This document shows, one piece after another, positions 58,301 to 64,000 of a stretch of DNA of 64,000 nucleotides. The stretch spans positions 4,216,001 through 4,280,000 of the forward strand of contig JAHQIY010000004.1 in the NCBI GenBank assembly GCA_019054805.1. Reading direction: 5' to 3'. The notes beneath the pieces were generated by a model, which searched no databases, was not told where the DNA came from, and saw only the letters and a program-made list of their open reading frames with translations. The translations under genes were made by a program, and so were the position numbers. The number at the start of each line of letters is the position of its first letter. Position 1 is the first letter of the stretch. Source of the stretch: Brachionus manjavacas. Its lineage: Eukaryota > Rotifera > Eurotatoria > Ploima > Brachionidae.

Positions 58301-61300
58301 AGTTTGGTCAAAATAGACAAGTTTTATGGCCCCATTGAAGACGAGTTTTTTCTCGAAGAGGAAGAAGCCTTGGAACAAAGTGAAATTTCCACTGGAAGAA
58401 AAAAATCATTGGCAAGCTTGGCTAGCGTCAAATCATTCACAACACCTCTGAACACCATCGACAAGACTAAAATTATTTTGTCCGACATTCAAGAAAACAT
58501 AAACATTCAACAGCTGGACTTTTATATTCAAATTTTGTGCAGTCGCCAAGAGATAAACAGCATCCACTGGAGTTTGGAAAACAAGAGCAAACTTCTAATT
58601 GATTTCAAAAAAGAAATTGACATAAACAAAGTTTTGACTGAGTTTAACTCAAACAATTTTAACAATTTAAACTCGAAACCAATTCAAATCGAGACAGTTA
58701 ATTTGACTCGAAAATTGGTAGTATTGGTAAAAGACATTAAGCCAAAGTTGTCGCTTAAACTCGACTCTCAAAATGAAGATGAAGATTACAAGCCGGAAAC
58801 AATACCGGCCACCAGAGACTTGTTGGATTTGTATTTCTGCAATAAGCAGAGAAGTGGCGGAGGCGACATCGAGTCTATTGAGAGAAAATCCTCGCGATAC
58901 TGGATCATAGAGATGAGAGACCAGCGCGTGGTCCAAAATATTCTGAGCAGAAAACACAATGTGGACGACAAGCCCATAAAAGTTTTCCCCTATTACGAAA
59001 ATTTTGGTCTGCCCTACATGTTCAGACCCATCTTTGATGACCTATCTAGCCGTTCGGTCATCTTTAAACTAAAGTTTAAAGACGAACGATTGCGCTATTT
59101 TTGTAAGGTGAAAAATTTACACAAAAAACTGAATGAAATACTGAGCGAATCGAACGCCGAGTCCAAATACAACAAGCAAGAGTCGAACATATTGTATGTG
59201 AACTATGTGGAACGTTTAAATTCCAAAGTTCCGTACACGGAACGCATGTGGCGTCTCAAAGTCAAAGAGTCCATAGAGTACTTTTTGCAAATATTCAAAT
59301 TTGAAAAGCTAACCCTCAGTCATCAGCAATGGCTGACCATTTCCAAGACCAAACAATTAAATGGCTATTTGTTGACCAAAAGTAGCAAGAGCTCAGATGA
59401 CAACGAAATCTACCAAGACACGGACTTGGTTGATGCATCAGCGGGAGACAAGATCAAGTATATTAGCAACAATTGTGCCATAATAAGCATTAACGAAACG
59501 GCCAGCAATGTGGAAATAAGCATTGTGGGACCCAATTCGGAAGTGGACAGATTTATTGTCAAAATAAAGGATGTTATTTGCAAGGCTTATTTTACTTTTG
59601 AGCTCGAAGAGAAAATTATTAAATTCAAAACTTATTTGTACGAGTGTGAAGAGCTGCTGACCAAATGGTTGCACGAGGCGGATGGTGTCGATGATAGTGA
59701 GATTACTTTGGCATCGGCTAGGTCCAATGACAGCGACTCGTTTTCGGCTAATTATTCCAAACGAAGCGATGGTGGCAAACTGAACAAGAGTAGGAAAAAT
59801 ACAATTGATGAATTTTTGTCCAAGTTGGAGCGCGATCACTTGGATATGGAGCTTTCGTATGGCAAATTGTTCCAAGAGTTGGGCTACACATTTTTGACAG
59901 GTGGTGTGCAAGAGAACGGAGAAGAAGACGATGGCGAGTACAAAGATTTTAATGATCGCTTGACAACTAGCCTAGATGAGAGTGTGGTTCTTAAACAAAG
60001 CGAGCAGACCGAAAGTCAAATGGACAAGATTAAGTATACACTGGACGATTTGAGGAATCGTATAAACGATATGAGAAAAAAGTTTAGACAATTTGTGATC
60101 AAGTCGAAGAGGTCCAAGTCGCTCAAAGAAGCTGATTTAAGTGAGGATGGAGAGTCAGAATTTGATGATATAGACAATGAAGAGGACACTGAAATGATTA
60201 AGCTTTGCATTTATGTCAAAGATCAAGCGAAAATAGTCACTTTTAATATGAACCGAAAGTGCAAAGTCAAAGAACTAAAGCAAGTGTTGTTGGAAAAATG
60301 TGCTGATGCTGAAATTGAGTCTATCAATGAGCTTAAGCTAACTTTTAACAGTGTCGAGTTGACCAATAATAATTATACCATTACTGATTATGATATTGGT
60401 GACAAGAGCACCATTACACTTGAATTCAAATAGATTAGTTTGATTAAATTAATTAAGATGGTTTAAATCTTAAATAAAGTATTGAAATTAAATTTTTTTT
60501 TCACATCCTAGCTACAAATTTTTAAAATTGAAATTTTTATTTAAAGAAAATAATTTTATATGCTTATCTGTTTAAAATTCTAATGAAAACAATTGAAATT
60601 TGAAACGCGTAGCGGTCAAGTTAAAAAATGAAGTATGAAATTATCGAATAAATAAAATCAAGCAATCTTTAAATATGCACCAAAACAAAATAATTCTCTA
60701 TTAACTTTTAACTTTTTAAAATCATTATTATTTAACTTTAAATAGATGCTTTGTTGAACCTTACTAAAAAATTTTGATTTTTTCCCAATTTTCTTCAATT
60801 TGACTCTTCGTCTGTGAAAGGAAAGGCAAAATTTAAATTTTTTAAAAATAGGAAGATGCTACGTGCAGATAAAATATCTTTTCGCAATATCTTTATAGTA
60901 TCAAAATTTTCAAAATGGAATACAACCCTTAATAAAAGTTCTTTGAAATTTCAATTTACAAATACTGCTATCTTTTGCTAGAATTGTCTACCTAGAGATA
61001 AAATATCCTTCCGTAGTCATTCTCTTAAAAATATTCTTCATTTTAGGACATTCTTCTGGGTTTTAAAATAAATATAGAAAAATAATAATAGAAAAACATT
61101 TGGAATTATTGAAATTGGTTTTTCAATCTGATGGAATGATTTCTTTACCAAGTCATCTTTATAATTACGCTTAAGTTAAAAGATATCTTTTAGAAAAAAA
61201 GGTAGTGAACAATAAATGACATTCAAGGGGAGACTAGAAAATTTCAGCTACTTAGAAAAAGAATGTAAACTTAATTTGACTGTTTTAAATTTTTAAAGGT

Positions 61301-63473
61301 TTCAAGACAATAAAATTTTGAGATCATAATACCTTTGCAGTACATCCACTTCTAATAAATATCAAAGGATCTCTCTTTTCAACACAAGCAAAAATGTTCT
61401 TAAAAATATTTCATAATATCAAGACAATGCTTTCATTTATTAGTTATAATACAATGATTGAAGAAAAAGATACAATCGTCAAATAAATCAAAATGAGGAA
61501 GAGCTTAAAATCCATTTAAATGGTTTTTATTATTAAATTTATAGTATCAAATTACTAATTATTTTTTTTAACTAATAATTTATATTTTTAAATGAAATAG
61601 TGAAGAAAATAGATTCATGGTTCTCAAAAAAAGAAAAATTGCCACAAATTTGCAATTTAATTTTGTTGAATGTAATTTGGATTGTGATTTTCAGAAAATG
61701 ATTATATTAAAATAATATACCCAATATCAAATAGTAAAAAAATTAAAAAATTTTATTTAATTTTATCTTAATTTAATCTTATTCTTAATTTCTTAAAAAC
61801 TTAAGTTAAATTATTCTGACTTTTTTTAATATAAAACTTTTTTTTAATGTATTTTTTTTTATATAAATATATTAAAAAAAATATTTATTAATTTTAGTGA
61901 ATATTTTTTAAAGAAAAATAAAATATATATATATAAACTAATTCTTACCTCAGGATTTTCTTTAGCTTGTTTCATAATTTTCCGCCACATTCTCTCCATC
62001 GTTTGATATCTTTTACTCTCAACAGGAAGTTGTCTTACAATATCTTCAGAAGAAAAAATTGGTTCCAAATACAACCATGATCGTTGACAAACCAACCATT
62101 CATCTAGTACGTCCTAATAAAAAATCAAAACTAGAATATATTAGAATTATTTAAAAATTATTATACCTGAGTAATTTTTAACTTATTTTCCCAAGACGAT
62201 ATTCTCTCCTCAAAGGCTTTTTTAAAAGGTGAGAATGACATACTCTGAGTCATTACAATATGATCGTCCAAAAGCTGGGAAATTTCATCCGAAGCCTTGA
62301 TAATAGAAGTTCCTGTATTCTTGTATGGAAGAACATCAAATTTAATAGACTTCCATTCGCCTTCCATTTTGTCTAAAGCTTGCTCAATTGTGTACTCTTT
62401 ACCGGCAATTTCTGCCACTTTGGATATTTTATCTATGTGGCGATCAAAGCCCATTTCGAGACATTTCTTGAAAGTAAGATCCTTTTTGGGACGCACCGGA
62501 AGTTTAAGTTCCTCAGTCAAAATCTCCCAATGTCTATTTCTCATACCTGGATTACGCAGCGCTTGGATCAAAGGAATATTTGGACGGAACTCTTCTATTT
62601 GATTCTTGATTTCAACAGCCACATTCTGAACACCTTTAAGTTTAAAATTTATTTAAGCAAGAAAAAAGATAATGATTTTAGACATTCATGCAATTTTGTC
62701 ATATCATGCATCATTCTTTAACACTTAGCTTCCCTAACAATTCGCAACTAATATTTAACACCTATACTTAGAATACATTTTATGTCCTCGTCAAAAAATT
62801 CATCTTCAATTTTTTCTGTCGCAATAGATTCAATTAAAATGTAAGTATTCAAGTGAAAAGACTTACTTTCAGCATCCTGGAATTGTTTGATTGCTTTATG
62901 CATTGATTTATAGGCTTCGGTTACATTTTTTTCAATATTTTCTGCATCAATGAATGAAATAGCATCGTTCATCCAGCTATCGTACCATCTTAGCCAGTCT
63001 GATGTGGTTATCCATAAATTTCTGAATGGTTCAAAGTCTTTTAATAGTTTGTTTAATTTTTCGTACTAAAGGAAAATTAAAAATAATTATTAAAATTATA
63101 AAGATAAATTTAATTGATTTATTTACATTTGTGACTGGGATTCCGAATAATCGTTCTCTATTATTGTACAAAGTGGCAAATTCCTGGCACTCCTTGAGAC
63201 TTTTATTAAGACGTCTGCACTCATTTGCCACTTCATGGGCTTTATCCAAATTTGCATGCGAAGACAAGCCAGCGACATTCATCTAAAAAATTATTTGAAT
63301 TTTTTTTCTAGGATATAAGCCAAACTCTTACAATCAGAGAATCAAGTTTTTCATTAAGACTGGCCGTATCATGCATTTGAAGTTTTCGGAATCTTTCTTC
63401 ATCTTCGGTATGCTGCTCTTCGACTTGGATTATCATATTCGACACTTTCCACGACCATGATAGTAAACTCCAT
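40400..63473 (-). CDS. DNAH3: axonemal dynein heavy chain 3 (partial, 5' end off window)
   Basis: Motor subunit of a single-headed inner-arm axonemal dynein. Exons (minus): 63473-63332, 63282-63127, 63065-62867, 62633-62167, 62113-61949, 55353-54946, 54898-54597, 54544-54242, one of 54166-54061 / 53913-53808, 52378-52265, 52219-51983, 51929-51823, 51769-51070, 51024-50905, 48897-48616, 48561-47928, 47874-47462, 47407-47211, 46432-46297, 46242-44821, 44764-44633, 43761-41165, 41108-40400. They join in frame to about 3,348 residues of a usual 4,100. Tail/linker: [39 protein letters not shown]-loops: AAA1 [11 protein letters not shown]2 [11 protein letters not shown]3 [11 protein letters not shown]4 GVGGSGRQS. 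The stalk coiled coil and microtubule-binding domain are in 46242-44821, AAA5/6 in 43761-41165. The C-terminus [35 protein letters not shown] is DNAH3-like rather than DNAH7, 12, 6 or 1. The first about 750 residues lie to the right. Confidence 0.95.
43762..44632 (-). other. 871-nt DNAH3 intron
   Basis: AT-rich, no exon. A GC-richer patch at about 44230-44260 contains CACTGGTTTAGGG, also found in another DNAH3 intron at about 56719-56731, suggesting a dispersed repeat. Confidence 0.5.
46433..47210 (-). other. 778-nt DNAH3 intron
   Basis: AT-rich intron between the exon ending RLASH(M) and that beginning [10 protein letters not shown]. No exon or clear element. AATACCTCTTTTCCCC (near 46877) and GGTGTATT (near 47023) form a poor inverted pair only. 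Confidence 0.5.
48898..50904 (-). other. 2.0-kb DNAH3 intron
   Basis: Holds the Merlin-derived element at 49651-50216; the rest is AT-rich without exons. Confidence 0.6.
49651..50216 (+). mobile_element. Merlin-derived element with about 80-bp inverted repeats
   Basis: The left end CCGTTAGGTAAACTATGG and the right end, reverse-complemented, CGGTTAGGTGAACCATAG start repeats that stay alignable for about 80 bp (both reach ATGAACTATTAGTTCACC or its near match). TCTAG flanks both sides. Inside, the plus strand reads [19 protein letters not shown], then [20 protein letters not shown]. This is the first catalytic block of ISXO2-like transposases (GGxGxxVEIDES.f) and the segment after it. Stops and the small size show a non-autonomous deletion derivative. 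It sits in a DNAH3 intron. Confidence 0.8.
52379..53807 (-). other. 1.4-kb DNAH3 intron after the alternative exons
   Basis: Contains a LINE-type tail at about 52911-52975; otherwise AT-rich with no further copy of the alternative exon that I can find. Confidence 0.55.
52911..52975 (+). repeat. retroposon 3' tail
   Basis: T-tract, then the hairpin CGCCTTCAAGGCG, TTCATTGAAAT and AAATAAATAAATAAA. Same hairpin-plus-AAAT layout as the other non-LTR tails in this window, but a different sequence. Confidence 0.5.
53808..53913 (-). CDS. DNAH3: DNAH3 alternative exon b (AAA1 Walker B)
   Basis: A 106-nt exon with acceptor CTAG and donor GTTTGT. It encodes [20 protein letters not shown], then [15 protein letters not shown], and joins the same upstream exon (..GLAS) and downstream exon (AERFIFEG) as exon a. 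CFDEFNR is the AAA1 Walker B motif. The sequence is closer to vertebrate DNAH3 ([18 protein letters not shown]) than exon a is. Confidence 0.88.
54061..54166 (-). CDS. DNAH3: DNAH3 alternative exon a (AAA1 Walker B)
   Basis: A 106-nt exon with acceptor TTAG and donor GTAGAA. It encodes [20 protein letters not shown], then [15 protein letters not shown]. It has the same length, start phase and end phase as exon b, which lies 147 nt downstream, and shares 22 of 35 residues with it. The Walker B residues are intact. Using both exons would shift the frame (106 is not a multiple of three), so only one can be used per mRNA. Confidence 0.88.
55354..57829. other. DNAH3 intron, part upstream of the nested gene
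   Basis: AT-rich. It must hold the promoter of the nested plus-strand gene. A long palindrome lies at 56775-56812 and a dispersed GGTTTAGGG-containing patch at 56703-56740. Nothing else recognised. Confidence 0.5.
56775..56812. repeat. 18-bp perfect inverted repeat
   Basis: AAAATTAATAATTAGACT, two T, then its exact complement AGTCTAATTATTAATTTT. It lies about 1 kb upstream of the nested gene; role unknown. Confidence 0.6.
57830..60433 (+). CDS. intronless protein: PARP14-like RRMs plus ubiquitin-like C-terminus
   Basis: An 867-aa protein from one uninterrupted ORF, with visibly higher GC than its surroundings, lying inside a 6.6-kb DNAH3 intron on the opposite strand. It starts at ATG after an A-rich leader and is followed by AATAAA. 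Visible parts: four RRM-like repeats at about residues 10-80, 88-165, 212-295 and 297-390. The second and fourth contain [16 protein letters not shown] and [20 protein letters not shown], the latter being the typical PARP14/PARP10 N-terminal motif. A region of about 395-605 has KH-like alternation similar to the part after the RRMs in PARP14. An acidic, coiled-coil-prone linker follows (about 630-785). Residues 789-867 ([45 protein letters not shown]) have a ubiquitin-like pattern without a terminal GlyGly. No macro, WWE or ADP-ribosyltransferase domain. Function unknown; RNA or protein binding is inferred. Confidence 0.85.
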   Translation: MTETEVPIDPNRLLVDGVLESCTDEMLQLYISLIFNADLDETFKIEEFRRNRRRVLLKFNRTFDFEKALERQKKMPELTSNLITISQVKIPDTIRVSELANSCTKEVLNLYFSNSKMSQGGDIKSIKLFVHENKALIQFADFNIIDQIVARTHIICESLVKIDKFYGPIEDEFFLEEEEALEQSEISTGRKKSLASLASVKSFTTPLNTIDKTKIILSDIQENINIQQLDFYIQILCSRQEINSIHWSLENKSKLLIDFKKEIDINKVLTEFNSNNFNNLNSKPIQIETVNLTRKLVVLVKDIKPKLSLKLDSQNEDEDYKPETIPATRDLLDLYFCNKQRSGGGDIESIERKSSRYWIIEMRDQRVVQNILSRKHNVDDKPIKVFPYYENFGLPYMFRPIFDDLSSRSVIFKLKFKDERLRYFCKVKNLHKKLNEILSESNAESKYNKQESNILYVNYVERLNSKVPYTERMWRLKVKESIEYFLQIFKFEKLTLSHQQWLTISKTKQLNGYLLTKSSKSSDDNEIYQDTDLVDASAGDKIKYISNNCAIISINETASNVEISIVGPNSEVDRFIVKIKDVICKAYFTFELEEKIIKFKTYLYECEELLTKWLHEADGVDDSEITLASARSNDSDSFSANYSKRSDGGKLNKSRKNTIDEFLSKLERDHLDMELSYGKLFQELGYTFLTGGVQENGEEDDGEYKDFNDRLTTSLDESVVLKQSEQTESQMDKIKYTLDDLRNRINDMRKKFRQFVIKSKRSKSLKEADLSEDGESEFDDIDNEEDTEMIKLCIYVKDQAKIVTFNMNRKCKVKELKQVLLEKCADAEIESINELKLTFNSVELTNNNYTITDYDIGDKSTITLEFK
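60473..60478 (+). terminator. polyadenylation signal of the nested gene
   Basis: AATAAA 39 nt after the stop codon (60431-60433); good spacing for a genuine transcript end inside the DNAH3 intron. Confidence 0.6.
60479..61948. other. DNAH3 intron, part downstream of the nested gene
   Basis: AT-rich with slightly GC-richer broken sequence between 60800 and 61500 (for example repeated AAAATATC and TCTTTT runs). No exon of DNAH3 and no recognisable element. Confidence 0.45.
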
Positions 63474-64000
63474 CTAAAAAATTAATTCATTTTAAAAATA
63501 ATTTTTTTTAAATGATTGTGAAAAAGTTCATCAGTTCAATAAATGCTATCATCAATAATAAAAAAATAGTTAATTTTGGAAATTTAGTTTTTTTTTAAAT
63601 AAATTTTGAATTTTAGATAGATCTTTTTTTTAGAAGCTTATATTGAAACCAAAATTTATTTTATTTAAATTGTATATTAAAATTTATCATAGGAAATTTA
63701 TTGAAAATATTTCAATAAAATTACAACATAAAATTTAGTATTCAACAATGCAACAAAAATTTTCCAAAACTCAAAAAATAAAAACGACAAATATCATGGA
63801 AGAAACCTTTTCTGACTAAATTAGTGTTCAAAATTGCATCAAACAAAATATATTGTTCGAAAATTAAACATTAAAATAAAATAAAAACAAATAAACTGGT
63901 ATAAAATAAACTTTGATTTGACAGGTTAATTTTAGAAAAGAATAAACTATTATATTTTTTTAAACTTAAAATGGAGCCAACTTTTTATTGAATTTTCGTT
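63474..64000 (-). other. start of a DNAH3 intron, runs off the window
   Basis: The exon beginning at 63473 enters with two nt of a codon still to come from upstream, so another exon must exist to the right. This AT-rich stretch shows no exon. Confidence 0.6.

Noticed and set aside
58667..59911. Minus-strand ORFs of 63-157 codons over the nested gene
   Set aside because: Antisense shadows of the 867-codon ORF, which has domains and a polyadenylation signal.

Overview
This is a eukaryotic (metazoan) nuclear window. Evidence: spliceosomal introns with GT..AG ends, many only about 45-65 nt long; AATAAA signals downstream of stop codons; metazoan ciliary and signalling genes; and many degenerate transposons of eukaryotic superfamilies. 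The DNA is very AT-rich, with coding exons visibly richer in GC. Tiny introns, cilia genes, high AT and dense, diverse transposons are most like a monogonont rotifer (Brachionus type). That placement is an inference; a flatworm or another small-intron lophotrochozoan is not excluded.

Layout. (1) 1-3635, minus: BBS2 (BBSome subunit), split into at least 11 exons and running off the left edge. (2) 3636-4034: a short divergent promoter region with a near-perfect RFX X-box. (3) 4035-6652, plus: a complete SKICH-type inositol polyphosphate 5-phosphatase (INPP5K-like, 449 aa, 9 exons). (4) 7100-9150: a decayed non-LTR retrotransposon interrupted by a 1.16-kb hAT-like element built of two inverted arrays of an 18-bp palindromic motif. 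(5) 10785-13494, plus: a DHHC palmitoyltransferase (ZDHHC9/14/18 type, 362 aa), one of whose introns is a textbook U12-type AT-AC intron. (6) 13.5-38 kb: a gene-poor region with fragments of LINE, MULE, Merlin/ISXO2, TTAA-flanked and Ginger/KRBA2-like elements, several with target-site duplications. (7) 38101-39234, plus: an intronless rhodopsin-class GPCR. (8) 40400-63473, minus: most of an axonemal dynein heavy chain, orthologous to DNAH3 by its C-terminus, in 22 constitutive exons plus one pair of alternative exons; its 5' end lies beyond the right edge. (9) Inside a 6.6-kb intron of DNAH3, on the opposite strand, lies an intronless 867-aa gene with PARP14-like N-terminal repeats and a C-terminal ubiquitin-like domain.

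The most noteworthy signals are: a tandem pair of equal-length, phase-matched exons encoding the AAA1 Walker B segment of DNAH3, which look mutually exclusive; the nested intronless RRM-like/ubiquitin-like gene; the AT-AC intron in the DHHC gene; the hAT-like element with hypertrophied subterminal arrays; and the X-box in front of BBS2. Functionally, BBS2 (ciliary trafficking) and DNAH3 (inner-arm motility) are cilium genes. The phosphatase, acyltransferase and GPCR are membrane-signalling genes; nothing here shows that the set is co-regulated apart from the X-box.

All exon boundaries were worked out by eye from reading frame, GT/AG signals and recalled family sequences. No alignment or search was run.
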